A stretch of DNA of 64,000 nucleotides from Prevotella sp. (GCA_017417465.1 JAFPZD010000145.1:1-64000), one strand, 5' to 3'. Counted from the stretch's first letter, positions 17,541 through 26,288 are shown. Numbers and translations: made by a program. Notes: generated by a model from the sequence alone, not told the origin.

Positions 17541-17882
17541 TTATTCAAATCCCATATCATGGGCGATTTTCTTCATAACGTTCAGCTTGATGTTCGAGAC
17601 ATCAGCCTTGTCGTAGATGTAGAGGAAAGCTATTCGGCCTTGTTGCTCTGCAATGATAGCGTTTGCTGTTATGACTCTTGCGCCTCCAGACTATCCTCCT
17701 CCCTTGGAGGTGATGGCCATTCGTATTTTGCGTATACCCGGCGTGAGTTCTGTTCCTTGCAACGGATTGTCAAGAAGTTGCTTCTTGAAATCATCGAAAT
17801 CATCAGTAAAGCTCCTGTGACGCTTTTTCAGCCGCTTAAACTGTGCAGTGAAATCCGGTGAATAATCAATCTCGTACTGCAT
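17541..17882 (-). pseudogene. RelE/ParE-type toxin interrupted by an in-frame amber codon
   Basis: The toxin of a type II toxin-antitoxin pair would be a ribosome-dependent or free mRNA endonuclease. Codons 1-63 read MQYEIDYSPDFTAQFKRLKK ... IRKIRMAITSKGGG. Codon 64 is TAG (plus-strand CTA at 17691-17693). The same frame then continues as SGGARVITANAIIAEQQGR, FLYIYDKADVSNIKLNVM and KKIAHDMGFE to TAA at 17541. The expected family sequence around the stop is 'GKSGGARVIT', so a single AAG-to-TAG change explains the break. No frameshift is needed. The truncated product lacks the last strands of the fold and is probably inactive, unless the codon is suppressed. Its start overlaps the antitoxin gene by 17 bp. 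Confidence 0.8.
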
Positions 17883-18153
17883 TGAGAAATTCCTCTTCAG
17901 ATAACATTTTCGTCGTATCCCCAGCCAGGAAGTCTTTCCAGTCCTGTAAAGACCTGCGGAATCCGTCGTAGACGCGCTGTGCTTCCTTATCAGCCTTGGT
18001 CTGCTTTTTTGCCTTAGCCTTTTTGACGGGCTTGGCTGTCACCTGCATGTCACCATACTCCCTTGAGCGGACGATGATTTTCTCGCCTGCTGCAAGCCTT
18101 CGCATCCATTTGCCTTGGCTGGCCCTAAAGTCTGATGCTGTGATGATAGTCAT
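17866..18153 (-). CDS. Phd/YefM-type antitoxin
   Basis: A DNA-binding antitoxin that would neutralise the adjacent RelE-like toxin and repress the operon. The N-terminus MTIITASDFRASQGKWMRR with AAGEKIIVRSR is the Phd/YefM dimerisation fold. The Lys-rich middle (KKAKAKKQTKADKEAQ) links to a C-terminal region that would wrap the toxin (VYDGFRRSLQDWKDFLAGDT). It is 95 aa. It comes first, as usual, and overlaps the toxin start. The frame is intact even though the toxin carries a stop. A weak -7 element TAAATTTG lies at 18179-18186. Confidence 0.82.
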   Translation of the reverse strand: MTIITASDFRASQGKWMRRLAAGEKIIVRSREYGDMQVTAKPVKKAKAKKQTKADKEAQRVYDGFRRSLQDWKDFLAGDTTKMLSEEEFLNAVRD

Positions 18154-18178
18154 TGGTCTTCAGTTGTTACTTTCGAGT

Positions 18179-18186
18179 GCAAATTT
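18179..18186 (-). promoter_or_regulatory. Possible -7 element TAAATTTG for the toxin-antitoxin operon
   Basis: CAAATTTA on the plus strand, 25 bp upstream of the antitoxin ATG. Confidence 0.5.
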
Positions 18187-18200
18187 ACATATTAAAAAAG

Positions 18201-18229
18201 AAACGGCCAAATATTTGGCCGTTTTTTTT
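18201..18229. terminator. Bidirectional terminator overlapping the CBM26 gene stop
   Basis: AAACGGCCAAATATTTGGCCGTTT is a perfect palindrome with an A run on one side and eight T on the other. The last two bases fall in the TAA stop of the CBM26 protein. Confidence 0.85.
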
Positions 18230-19130
18230 ATTTGACAATGTATTTCTTGCCTTTTATCAAGACGACACCTTTGTATTTGTCGTTAACCACCTGACCGGCA
18301 AGGTTGTAGCGTGGTTGCTGACGAGAGGCCGGATCGTAGGCAATACCGTAGATGCCACTGGTGCCTTCGGCGATGGTGAGCGTCCATCCCTGATAGATGT
18401 CCTTGCCGCCTGCGAAGTCCATGGTGAAGAGGAATGCGCGTGCCTCAATCTCGTCGAGTGCCATGCCGATGTTGCCGCCACCGAGTGCGAGGTCTTCCTC
18501 AAGCCAGCTGTTGGGGTCGTTGCGCGTCATGCCCTCTGTGTTCCAGTCGAGATAGGCCGAGCTGTTAACCATGATCTTGAAGCGATAGTAGCCTTCGATC
18601 TGCTCCACCTCTTCGTCAGAGAGCTGCAGGTTGTAGGTGTACTTGGCATTCTTCTGCACCTCGGTGAAGAGCTGTGCCAGACCGTTCCACTCGTTGAGGT
18701 CGGAAAGGAGTGCGACACTCTGGATCTCCACATCGGGAATCTCCACGCCGAAGTCCTCGGTGATGTCGGTGTACTTGGTAGCACCGTCATAGGTGAAGTA
18801 GCGGTCAGAGGCAATATCGGTGATGTTGCCCGTCTGCTTCATGAGCGAGGTGTTGCCGTTGTTGAAAATGATGTTGAACGACGATGTCTCCTCGAAGCTG
18901 AATGTCTGGCACCAGAATTCAATCTCCTCGCCGTTCTTGTTGGTCTTCTTGACCTTCTGGGTCAGCTGCTTGCCAGGCCATGCACCGTTAATCTTGGTTT
19001 CCTTGGCGTTGACGGTGAACCAGCCATAGAGATATGGAGCCTCATCGGCCTGAACATACACTGTTGCGTTGACTGCCTTGGCAGCGATGACTGCCACGGC
19101 CATGATGAATGTGAGTAATAGTTTTTTCAT
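18228..19130 (-). CDS. Exported starch-binding (CBM26) protein with sorting-type tail
   Basis: Probably a surface or secreted starch-binding protein. A signal peptide (to about residue 20) is followed by a CBM26-type module (about 22-115) with VYVQADEAPYLYGWF and NGAWPGKQL, the aromatic platform and 'AWPG' signature of this family. The C-terminal half (about 120-270) resembles the SusE/SusF style of beta modules (VALLSDLNEWNG, YYRFKIMVNSSAYLDW). The tail is RYNLAGQVV...KGVVLIKGKKYIVK. The amylase upstream carries two modules of the same CBM26 type. The gap of 162 bp to it contains only AT-rich simple repeats, so cotranscription is likely. Confidence 0.85.
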   Translation of the reverse strand: MKKLLLTFIMAVAVIAAKAVNATVYVQADEAPYLYGWFTVNAKETKINGAWPGKQLTQKVKKTNKNGEEIEFWCQTFSFEETSSFNIIFNNGNTSLMKQTGNITDIASDRYFTYDGATKYTDITEDFGVEIPDVEIQSVALLSDLNEWNGLAQLFTEVQKNAKYTYNLQLSDEEVEQIEGYYRFKIMVNSSAYLDWNTEGMTRNDPNSWLEEDLALGGGNIGMALDEIEARAFLFTMDFAGGKDIYQGWTLTIAEGTSGIYGIAYDPASRQQPRYNLAGQVVNDKYKGVVLIKGKKYIVK

Positions 19131-19136
19131 AACCCT

Positions 19137-19235
19137 AATTTATTTACGATTTGACAATTTACAATTTACTATTTATTTACGATTTATTTCTATTTACTAT
19201 TTGACCATTTACGATTTACTATTTATTATTCGATT
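19137..19235. repeat. AT-rich simple repeat between amylase and CBM26 genes
   Basis: TTTACGATTT, TTTACTATTT and TTTGACAATT motifs of 7-10 bp alternate. No -7 element was found here. Confidence 0.7.
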
Positions 19236-19292
19236 TGGTTATTTAGCTGCGCGCAGGTGTTTGACTGCGCGCAGCTATTGATGTCTGAAGTT

Positions 19293-22200
19293 TTACTTCA
19301 CAAGGACCTTCTGACCGTTGCGGATAACGATGCCACGATAGTTAGCGCTGACCTTCTGACCCTGGAGGTTGTAGATGGCAGCGGGGAGCTTGGTGGACAC
19401 AGCTATCGGTGCAGCGATGCCCTGTGTGCTGGTGACGTTGCCAATCAGGCCAGTAGCGTCGTAGTAGCCACCATTCTCGAACTTGAAGTCGGCAGTCTTC
19501 GGGTCTTCACCACCGTTGTTGAAGAGGATGTTCGAGGGGAACATCGACTCGTCGGGCGTGTAGGTGTCGAAGAGATCCATGTAGTCACCGGCATCCCATA
19601 CCCAAACGAGGTGGCCGTTGCCGTCGTCGCCGACGCGTGTCAGCTTGGTGCCGGGCCACTCGCCGCAGAAGTTACGGTCGCCGAGCCATGCCCAGGCGCG
19701 CGGAGAGTCGTAGTCCTTGTTACCCTGGAAGTAGCAGTAGACGTGGTCCTCGATGGGCTTTGCGCAGGCCGGCAGCTGGATGGGCTCCGGCGTGTAGTAG
19801 TTGGCGGTGATGTCGGTCCAGTTGGTCTCCTTGTCGGTGTTCGACGGGTCAAACGTAAAGTAGCTGTCATGCGTCAGGCCCTTAATGTCGGCGGTCTGCA
19901 CGGCGTTGTTACCCGTAGCGATGACTTCGCCGTCGTCGTTGGTCTGCTTGTCGCCACCATTATTGATAATAAGGTTGACGGGAGCCGTCGAGAAGGTGCG
20001 GGCCCAGAAGGTCTTGCCGTCGTCCTTGGTGACGGTGGTAGTGAGCTGCGTGCCGGGCCATGCACCGTTGGTGGCCTGACCGGCGCTGTTCCATGTGTAG
20101 AGGTAAGGAGCGTCCTTGGCCTCGACATAGATGGTGAGCTCCTTGGCCTCCTCATCGTCGGTACCCTCCTGGAGTCCCTCGACGGTGATGTTGTCAGACA
20201 CGAAGTATGCGAAGTTCTCGCCGCTGGCAATGAGCTTGAAGCCCGAGGTGTCCATCTGTACGAAGCCGGCGATGCAGAGCACGGTGCCCCTCTCGCCCTG
20301 TACCTTCAGGACGTAGCCGCCGTCAGCGGTATGTGCATCGACGATGGGGCTCTGGTTGGTGATGCCGCAAGCCTTACGAGCAAGAATCATGTTGCCGATG
20401 GCTTTGGGATACTTCTGCCAGTGCTTCAGAAAGACGCAGGGCGTGCCCGGCATGGCAAGCATAAAGGCGTTGGCGGCCAGAACGTTGCGCACCTGGCGAC
20501 CCTCGTTCTCGTAAGTGTCGTGGTTGTCGATGAACGTCACGGAGTAGCGCTGCCAGTAGGGATCCTCAGCGATGCCTTTCCAGTCGAGTGCGCTCCAGTT
20601 ACCACCATCGAAAGCGTCCTTCACCTGATACTTGAAGGGGAAGTCGAAGGCTGCGCTGGTGTTACCCGTGCCAGAGATCCAGTTGGTGATAGCCTCCTTG
20701 CCGTCCCAGTACTCGCCGACGCAGAACTCCGGCTGAGTAGCTGCGTTGTAGATGCCAGTGTAGTAGGCCGAGTAGCCCTTCACCATGTCGAGGCGATAGC
20801 CGCTGTAGCCTAACTCCTTCTGCAGGAAGTTAAGGTAGATGATACAGTTATTCTGAACGTTAGCCGAGGTGTGGTCGAGGTCGCGTCCACCGCTGAAGTC
20901 GTCGCCAGTATCATCGGCACCTGTGCACTGCCAGCCGCCGTTCAGCTCCTTCATCTCAGCTGAGGCACCCATGGTGTTGGTGTAGCCACCATCGTCGTTA
21001 CGGCAGATGTCGGCAGGCGTCCATTTAATCTCCTCGGTGATGCCGTCGTGTGTCCACTTCTCGTTGACAAAGTCTACCCATGAGTCGTCGACGCCCTTCG
21101 GTGCCTTGTGATTGAGCACCACGTCCTCGATAACCTTCGTACCCCTCTCGTTGAAGGAAGCGATGAGCTTCTTCAGCGTGTTCTGACGACCGAAGTTACT
21201 GTTGTGGTTCAGCCAGTAGACAGGCAGGTAGCCCATGCCCGTGCCACCGGTAGCACCGGTGTTAGGCAGCCAGACGAGGTCGAAGTAAGTTGAAATGTCG
21301 TCGACCTGCTTCTGCAGCTCAGTGAGCTTGGTGTCCTCGAAGGAGTTCCAGTAGAAGCCCTGCAGCATGACGCCGCCGTAGTTGGCAGGCCAGCCCTCGC
21401 CCCTCGGGGTGTAGATCACTTCCTTGCCGTCCTGCATCAGCTTCGAGTCGAGCGTCTGCGTGGCCTCGTTGAAAGTGAAGATGACGGTGTAGACACCAGC
21501 ATCGGGAACCACCACCGTGTGGTTGTTACCCTCTCCATCGGGAATCCATGTAGAGCCGTTCATCACGACCTTCCATTCGATGATGCCAGCGCCAAGCGTG
21601 ACGTCAGCATAGGTCTTCTCCCAGAGGCCACTGGCATTCTTTTCCATCTTGTTGGCCTCGGCAGTGCCGTCCCATGCTGTGCCGAAGAGCGTCTCGCTGC
21701 TACCTGCGATGACATAGGACTTCTCAATCACTGCGCCGCCCTTCTTCTCAACGATGCAGTTCACGTCCTTCGTCGATGCGTTGAAGGTGAAGGTGAGGTC
21801 GTAGGTGGCATCTTCCTCAATGGTTACGACGTAGTCTTGAGCAGGATAAGCCAGCCCCCAAGCGTGGTCGACGACAACCTTGAACTTAACCTCAGAGCCA
21901 GCACCCAGGGCCTTGCCTTCAGCTTTCCAGAAGTAGAGCCCGTCGGTGCCCAGCTGCATGTCGGTAGCCGTGGCCGTCTCAGCCCATTCAGCACCAAAGA
22001 CGCTGGCGGGAGTGCCTGCCAGGCTGTAGGTGTGGGTCACCTCGCCGGCCTCGCCGGTCTTCTTCGTGGTGGCCTTGGCACTCTGTGCGTCGGCAGCCAG
22101 TGTGTAGGTGATTTCGTACTTGGCCGTCTCATTGACGGTCAGCTTGTAGTTGTTGTTACCATCCTTGATCCAGTTGGTGCCGTCGGTGACAAGCCACTCG

Positions 22201-22397
22201 TAGGCGGTGCCCTTCTCGAGCACAGCGTCGCTGACCACGAGCTGCCATGTACCGTCAGCCTGCTGAATCATGGTGTTCTTTTCGCTGGTGTGGTTCCACG
22301 TCTCTCCGTTGAGAATGGTTCCGTTACCCGAAACGACCCATGCGTTAGCTCCTATAGCCAACGTGAGCAGTGTGAAAAGTGTAAAGAGCTTCTTCAT
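19293..22397 (-). CDS. Secreted alpha-amylase (GH13) with multiple binding modules
   Basis: An extracellular endo-acting enzyme on starch alpha-1,4 links. The 1034-aa precursor has a signal peptide (MKKLFTLFTLLTLAIGANA) and three SusE/F-like beta modules (about 22-118, 122-217, 224-322). The GH13 barrel (about 330-735) has the catalytic triad in GYRLDMVKGYS (Asp537 nucleophile), CVGEYWDG (Glu562 acid/base) and FIDNHDT (Asp627), and DVVLNHK as region I. Two CBM26-type modules (from about 765 and 875) contain NGAWPGTQL and CGEWPGTKL. The tail is IYNLQGQKV...RGIVIRNGQKVLVK. No insertion or damage is visible. The promoter is at 22445-22452 with a LacI-type palindrome upstream. Confidence 0.95.
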   Translation of the reverse strand: MKKLFTLFTLLTLAIGANAWVVSGNGTILNGETWNHTSEKNTMIQQADGTWQLVVSDAVLEKGTAYEWLVTDGTNWIKDGNNNYKLTVNETAKYEITYTLAADAQSAKATTKKTGEAGEVTHTYSLAGTPASVFGAEWAETATATDMQLGTDGLYFWKAEGKALGAGSEVKFKVVVDHAWGLAYPAQDYVVTIEEDATYDLTFTFNASTKDVNCIVEKKGGAVIEKSYVIAGSSETLFGTAWDGTAEANKMEKNASGLWEKTYADVTLGAGIIEWKVVMNGSTWIPDGEGNNHTVVVPDAGVYTVIFTFNEATQTLDSKLMQDGKEVIYTPRGEGWPANYGGVMLQGFYWNSFEDTKLTELQKQVDDISTYFDLVWLPNTGATGGTGMGYLPVYWLNHNSNFGRQNTLKKLIASFNERGTKVIEDVVLNHKAPKGVDDSWVDFVNEKWTHDGITEEIKWTPADICRNDDGGYTNTMGASAEMKELNGGWQCTGADDTGDDFSGGRDLDHTSANVQNNCIIYLNFLQKELGYSGYRLDMVKGYSAYYTGIYNAATQPEFCVGEYWDGKEAITNWISGTGNTSAAFDFPFKYQVKDAFDGGNWSALDWKGIAEDPYWQRYSVTFIDNHDTYENEGRQVRNVLAANAFMLAMPGTPCVFLKHWQKYPKAIGNMILARKACGITNQSPIVDAHTADGGYVLKVQGERGTVLCIAGFVQMDTSGFKLIASGENFAYFVSDNITVEGLQEGTDDEEAKELTIYVEAKDAPYLYTWNSAGQATNGAWPGTQLTTTVTKDDGKTFWARTFSTAPVNLIINNGGDKQTNDDGEVIATGNNAVQTADIKGLTHDSYFTFDPSNTDKETNWTDITANYYTPEPIQLPACAKPIEDHVYCYFQGNKDYDSPRAWAWLGDRNFCGEWPGTKLTRVGDDGNGHLVWVWDAGDYMDLFDTYTPDESMFPSNILFNNGGEDPKTADFKFENGGYYDATGLIGNVTSTQGIAAPIAVSTKLPAAIYNLQGQKVSANYRGIVIRNGQKVLVK

Positions 22398-22444
22398 ATA
22401 AGTAAGTTTTTAGTTAATATAATTGTTCAAAGCCTATTCGGTGA

Positions 22445-22452
22445 CAAAAGTA
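22445..22452 (-). promoter_or_regulatory. -7 element TACTTTTG for the amylase (minus strand)
   Basis: CAAAAGTA on the plus strand, 47 bp upstream of the amylase ATG. Confidence 0.7.
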
Positions 22453-22508
22453 CACATATTTCTTAATTAACAAAGCGCTTCTGCGTGCAAAAGAGCCCAT
22501 ACCATCGC

Positions 22509-22520
22509 GCAAACGTTTGC
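22509..22520. promoter_or_regulatory. LacI-family-like operator GCAAACGTTTGC
   Basis: A perfect 12-bp palindrome with central CG, the form bound by LacI/PurR-type regulators, stands about 57 bp upstream of the amylase -7 element and about 118 bp upstream of the gltX one. It lies inside a wider GCCCATA...TATGGGC inverted repeat. No LacI regulator gene is in the window, so the link to starch genes is inference. Confidence 0.5.
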
Positions 22521-22637
22521 ATGTCGAAGGGCGCGGGCTTATGGGCCAGGGAGGAGAGTTGCTACACCTATTATTATACTTTTAAGTATATCACAAAAAA
22601 AGTCAGCATAATGATAGCGACTATGGGAATTTTTTCG

Positions 22638-22645
22638 TAACTTTG
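22638..22645 (+). promoter_or_regulatory. -7 element TAACTTTG for gltX
   Basis: TAACTTTG lies 27 bp upstream of the gltX ATG. Confidence 0.75.
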
Positions 22646-22672
22646 CAGCCGATTAACGAAAGACGAACCATT

Positions 22673-24277
22673 ATGGACGAAAGAAAAGTGCGGGTGCGCT
22701 TTGCACCCAGCCCCACGGGGCCTTTGCATATCGGTGGTGTTCGCACTGCCCTGTATAATTACCTGTTTGCACGTCAGAAGGGCGGCTCACTGGTGTTCCG
22801 TATCGAGGACACCGACTCTACGCGCTTCGTGCCTGGCGCCGAGGCTTACATCATCGAGGCCTTCAAGTGGCTGGGTATCAAGTTCGACGAGGGCGTCAGC
22901 TTCGGCGGTGAGTATGGCCCGTATCGGCAGAGCGAGCGTCGCGACATCTACAAGCAGTATGTCGACCAGCTGTTGGCCAACGGCAAGGCATACATCGCCT
23001 TCGACACCCCAGCGGAGTTAGAGGCCAAACGTGCTGAGATACAGAACTTCCAGTATGACAACCGGACACGCGGCATGATGCGCAACTCGCTGACGATGCC
23101 GAAGGAAGAGGTCGACCAGCTGATTAGCGAGGGGCACCAGTACGTGGTGCGCTTTAAGATTGACGCCGGCGAGGAGGTGCTCGTCGACGACATGATCCGC
23201 GGCGAGGTGCATGTAAAGAGCGACACGCTCGACGATAAAGTGCTCTACAAGAGTGCCGACCAGCTGCCAACGTACCACCTGGCGAACATCGTCGACGACC
23301 ACCTGATGGAGATCACCCACGTCATTCGTGGCGAGGAGTGGCTGCCCTCTGCCCCACTCCACGTGCTGCTCTACAAAGCCTTCGGCTGGCAGGACACGAT
23401 GCCACGCTTTGCCCATCTGCCGCTGCTGCTGAAGCCCGATGGCAAGGGCAAGCTGTCGAAGCGTGACGGCGACCGTCTGGGCTTCCCTGTGTTCCCACTC
23501 GACTGGAAGGACGAGTCTGGCAATGTGACGGCCACGGGCTACCGCGAGCAGGGCTACTTCCCCGAGGCTGTGGTGAACTTTTTGGCACTGCTCGGCTGGA
23601 ACCCTGGCGGCGAGCAGGAGCTCTTTACACTCGACGAGCTGGTGCCGCTGTTCGACATCACAAAGTGTTCGAAGGCTGGTGCGAAGTTCGCCTACGAGAA
23701 GGGCATCTGGTTCAATCATGAGTATATCCTGCGTAAGAGCGCCGAGGAGATTGCACGCCTGTGGGAACCCGAAGTCCGCGCCCATGGTGTGACCGACTCG
23801 TTCGAGCGCATCGTGCAGGTCTGTGCCATGATGAAGGACCGCGTCTCGTTTGTCAAGGAGCTGTGGCCGCTGTGCTCGTTCTTCTTCGAGGCACCAACAA
23901 GCTACGACGAGAAGACGGCGAAAAAGAGATGGATAAAAGCCTCCCTTTCGTCCCCCGAGGGGGAAACAAAAGCCTCCCTTTCGTCCCCCGAGGGGGAAAC
24001 AATAGAATCTGCGCCGAAATACTCAGGGTCAAAAGAGACGTTGCTGGCACTTTGTGAAGTGCTCGAGGGGCTTGATGACTTCTCACTAGAAAATCAAGAG
24101 CACGTAGTACATGCCTGGATAGAAGACAACGGTCTGAAGATGGGGCATGTGATGAATGCCTGGCGCCTGGCACTCGTCGGAGAGGGAAAAGGCCCCGGCA
24201 TGTTCGACATCTCCGCATTTCTCGGCAAGGAGGAAACTATTCGGAGAACGAAGCGGGCTATTGAAACGTTGGGATAA
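22673..24277 (+). CDS. gltX: Glutamate-tRNA ligase with in-frame repeat insert
   Basis: GltX charges tRNA-Glu in the cytoplasm. ATG 22673 is chosen since [19 protein letters not shown] is the class I start and the promoter ends just upstream. The HIGH-type motif is PLHIGGVR and the KMSKS-type motif is [11 protein letters not shown]. The protein is 534 aa, some 25-30 longer than usual for the group. The surplus is a perfect tandem pair of 33-bp units at 23935-24000, encoding [11 protein letters not shown] twice. It falls near residues 422-443, between the catalytic body and the anticodon-binding helical domain. The rest of the gene is intact, so the enzyme is likely functional. Confidence 0.95.
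   Translation: MDERKVRVRFAPSPTGPLHIGGVRTALYNYLFARQKGGSLVFRIEDTDSTRFVPGAEAYIIEAFKWLGIKFDEGVSFGGEYGPYRQSERRDIYKQYVDQLLANGKAYIAFDTPAELEAKRAEIQNFQYDNRTRGMMRNSLTMPKEEVDQLISEGHQYVVRFKIDAGEEVLVDDMIRGEVHVKSDTLDDKVLYKSADQLPTYHLANIVDDHLMEITHVIRGEEWLPSAPLHVLLYKAFGWQDTMPRFAHLPLLLKPDGKGKLSKRDGDRLGFPVFPLDWKDESGNVTATGYREQGYFPEAVVNFLALLGWNPGGEQELFTLDELVPLFDITKCSKAGAKFAYEKGIWFNHEYILRKSAEEIARLWEPEVRAHGVTDSFERIVQVCAMMKDRVSFVKELWPLCSFFFEAPTSYDEKTAKKRWIKASLSSPEGETKASLSSPEGETIESAPKYSGSKETLLALCEVLEGLDDFSLENQEHVVHAWIEDNGLKMGHVMNAWRLALVGEGKGPGMFDISAFLGKEETIRRTKRAIETLG
23935..24000. repeat. Two exact 33-bp units inside gltX
   Basis: Units 23935-23967 and 23968-24000 are identical and 11 codons long. Each contains the palindrome CCCCCGAGGGGG. 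Read on the minus strand they resemble the elements at 24302-24336 and 25222-25255. Confidence 0.95.
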
Positions 24278-24301
24278 GACGAACTTTATGAATAGAACCA
24301 T

Positions 24302-24336
24302 AGTAGCCCCCTCGGGGGCAGAAGGGGGGACTTCAT
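24302..24336. repeat. GC-rich palindromic element ahead of waaA
   Basis: GCCCCCTCGGGGGC (24306-24319) is followed by AGAAGGGGGGACTTC, and the waaA ATG overlaps its end. It matches the in-gene copy at 25222-25255. Confidence 0.85.
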
Positions 24337-25603
24337 GTACAACCTAATCATTTATCTCTACCTCCTTGGCGTGGCCATCTACAGCCTGTTCAACGAGAAA
24401 GTGCGGAAGATGTGGCGTGGCGAGCGCAACGCCTTCCAGGTACTGCGTGATAAGGTGGACCCAGAAGCGCGCTACGTATGGTTCCATGCTGCCTCGCTCG
24501 GCGAGTTCGAGCAGGGACGCCCACTGATGGAGGAGCTACGTCGCCAGCACCCCGAACTGAAGATTCTGCTGACGTTCTTCTCACCGTCGGGCTACGAGGT
24601 GCGTAAGAACTACGAGGGTGCCGACATCATATGCTATCTGCCGCTGGACACCATCCGCAACGCACGGCGCTTCCTGCGTCTCATCCGCCCGGAGATGGCG
24701 TTCTTCATCAAGTACGAGTTCTGGTACAACTACCTGCACATTCTAAAGCACCGCGGTGTGCCGACATATAGCGTGAGCAGCATCTTCCGTGAGGGACAGG
24801 TGTTCTTCCGCTGGTACGGACGGCAGTACAGCCGGGTGCTGAAGTGCTTCACACATTTCTACGTACAGAACGAAAAGAGCCAAGAACTGTTGGCATCGAT
24901 AGGGCTGACGAACGTCACCATCGTCGGTGACACACGCTTCGACCGCGTGCTGCAAATTAAGAAGGCGGCAAAAGTGCTGCCTGTCGTGGAAACCTTCCTC
25001 AACGAGAAGCCAAAGCGCGTGTTTGTGGCAGGTTCTTCATGGCCTCCCGACGAGGAAATCTTCATCCGCTATTTCCGCGAACATCCTGAGTGGAAACTGA
25101 TTATTGCACCGCATGTCATCGGCGAAGACCACCTGCAGCAGATAGAGAAGCTGTTAGGCGAACGAAAAGCCCTGCGCTACACTCGTGTCACCCCCACCAC
25201 TTCATCCGTCCTCAAAACTATTGAAGCCCCCGCGGGGGCCGTAGGGGGGGCTTCTGCGCTCATTGTCGACTGCTTCGGCCTACTGTCGAGCATCTACCGC
25301 TATGCCGACGTAACTTACGTGGGCGGCGGCTTCGGCGTGGGCATCCACAACGTCCTGGAGGCTGCCGTGTGGGGCAAGCCCGTCATTTTCGGCCCTAACA
25401 ACCAAAAGTTCCAGGAGGCACAGGGGCTAAAAGCGTGCGGCGGCGGACAGGAGATCGGCGGCTACGAAGATTTCTGCCGCGTGATGGACAACTTCGAGCA
25501 CAATCCGCAGGCCATGATTGACGCCGGCTGCCAGGCAGGCACTTTCGTGGTCAGTCTCGCGGGTGCTACAGAGCGTATTCTTGCCGACGTCCTCCCACAT
25601 TAA
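24335..25603 (+). CDS. waaA: 3-deoxy-D-manno-octulosonic acid (Kdo) transferase
   Basis: WaaA transfers Kdo from CMP-Kdo to lipid A precursor on the inner face of the cytoplasmic membrane (family GT30). It has an N-terminal membrane helix (MYNLIIYLYLLGVAIYSLF), the conserved FHAASLGEFEQGRPL with the proposed catalytic Glu, VSSIFREGQVFF, and the CMP-Kdo-binding C-terminal lobe (DVTYVGGGFGVGIHNVLEA). The 422-aa protein carries a repeat-derived insert near residues 296-307 (IEAPAGAVGGAS), within a surface loop between HVIGEDH and LIVDCFGLLSSIY. The start codon touches another copy of the same element. Confidence 0.93.
   Translation: MYNLIIYLYLLGVAIYSLFNEKVRKMWRGERNAFQVLRDKVDPEARYVWFHAASLGEFEQGRPLMEELRRQHPELKILLTFFSPSGYEVRKNYEGADIICYLPLDTIRNARRFLRLIRPEMAFFIKYEFWYNYLHILKHRGVPTYSVSSIFREGQVFFRWYGRQYSRVLKCFTHFYVQNEKSQELLASIGLTNVTIVGDTRFDRVLQIKKAAKVLPVVETFLNEKPKRVFVAGSSWPPDEEIFIRYFREHPEWKLIIAPHVIGEDHLQQIEKLLGERKALRYTRVTPTTSSVLKTIEAPAGAVGGASALIVDCFGLLSSIYRYADVTYVGGGFGVGIHNVLEAAVWGKPVIFGPNNQKFQEAQGLKACGGGQEIGGYEDFCRVMDNFEHNPQAMIDAGCQAGTFVVSLAGATERILADVLPH
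25222..25255. repeat. GC-rich palindromic element inside waaA
   Basis: GCCCCCGCGGGGGC (25226-25239) followed by CGTAGGGGGGGCTTC, in frame. It is homologous to 24302-24336. Confidence 0.85.
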
Positions 25604-25612
25604 GCCTTATTG

Positions 25613-26008
25613 ATGCCCAACAAGACAGACGACTATGGCAACAAGCTATTAGCCAGAGATTTGAGGCGTTGTTCAACAGCGCCAGAGACCGTTCTTTGGC
25701 AACACCTACGGCGAAACGCTTTGGGGGTAAAATTTCGGCGACAGCATCCTTTAGGGCCTTACGTCCTAGATTTTTTCTGCTACGAACTGAATCTCTGCAT
25801 AGAGTTGGACGGTGAGTCGCACAACCACCATATTGCCGAAGAACATGATAAAATACGAACCAAATACCTCAATGAAAAAGGGATAACGGTATTACGGTAT
25901 TCTAACGATGTAGTATACTATCATGTTTGGGCTATTCTGGAGACAATCGAACATTTCAAAGAAAACCCAGTGTTTATGCCTGGATGGCATATCAATGAGA
26001 GACTTTGA
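25613..26008 (+). CDS. DUF559 (Vsr/PD-(D/E)XK-like) protein
   Basis: A small protein of the DUF559 family, which adopts an endonuclease-like fold; its cellular role is not established. ATG 25613 is preferred over TTG 25610. The core has APETVLWQHLRRNALG, KFRRQHPLGPYVLDFFCYE and LCIELDGESHN, with the Asp/Glu pair of the fold, then GITVLRYSNDVV. It is 131 aa, full length. It follows waaA by 9 bp and is AT-richer than it. A repeat region begins after its stop. Confidence 0.85.
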   Translation: MPNKTDDYGNKLLARDLRRCSTAPETVLWQHLRRNALGVKFRRQHPLGPYVLDFFCYELNLCIELDGESHNHHIAEEHDKIRTKYLNEKGITVLRYSNDVVYYHVWAILETIEHFKENPVFMPGWHINERL

Positions 26009-26103
26009 CCAACGGACGGACCATCCCAATTGGTGGTTTGCCCGAAAGAGTTCTTTTAGTTCCTTCTATAGGAGAGACTTCTCCTATTGTCTCCTCTGTA
26101 CGA

Positions 26104-26199
26104 GAGACCTGCCTTAACCCCTTCCGTAGTAGAGACCTCTCCTAACCCCTCCCGTAGTAGAGACCTCTCCTAACCCCTCCCGTAGTAGAGACCTCCCCT
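26104..26199. repeat. 28-bp tandem repeat
   Basis: Units of the form CCTAACCCCTCCCGTAGTAG + AGACCTCT recur three to four times and run directly into the hairpin element at 26187-26288. No gene was found in 26009-26329 on either strand. Confidence 0.85.
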
Positions 26200-26288
26200 A
26201 ACCCCTCCTGTAGGAGGGGGATAAGATAGACCTGCTGCGGAAAAGGTAACTTATCCCCCTCCTACAGGAGGGGTTAGGGGAGGTCTCT
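26187..26288. repeat. 102-bp hairpin element, copy 1
   Basis: Arms 26187-26225 and 26250-26288 are 39 bp each and exactly complementary. The 24-bp loop starts ATAGACCTGCTGCGG. A second copy with the loop inverted is at 33049-33150. Confidence 0.95.

Noticed and set aside
19257-20813. Long open frame on the plus strand antisense to the amylase
   Set aside because: It mirrors the GC-rich third positions of the amylase gene, has no domain, signal or promoter, and encodes Val/Asp/Gly-biased sequence typical of antisense frames. The same holds for 18153-19118 (+), 23018-23785 (-), 35247-36128 (+), 43444-44505 (+) and 45365-46711 (+).
24278-24334. Possible small gene or attenuator between gltX and waaA
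   Set aside because: The segment is only 57 bp and is explained by the GC-rich palindromic element. A regulatory role is possible but nothing in the sequence shows it.
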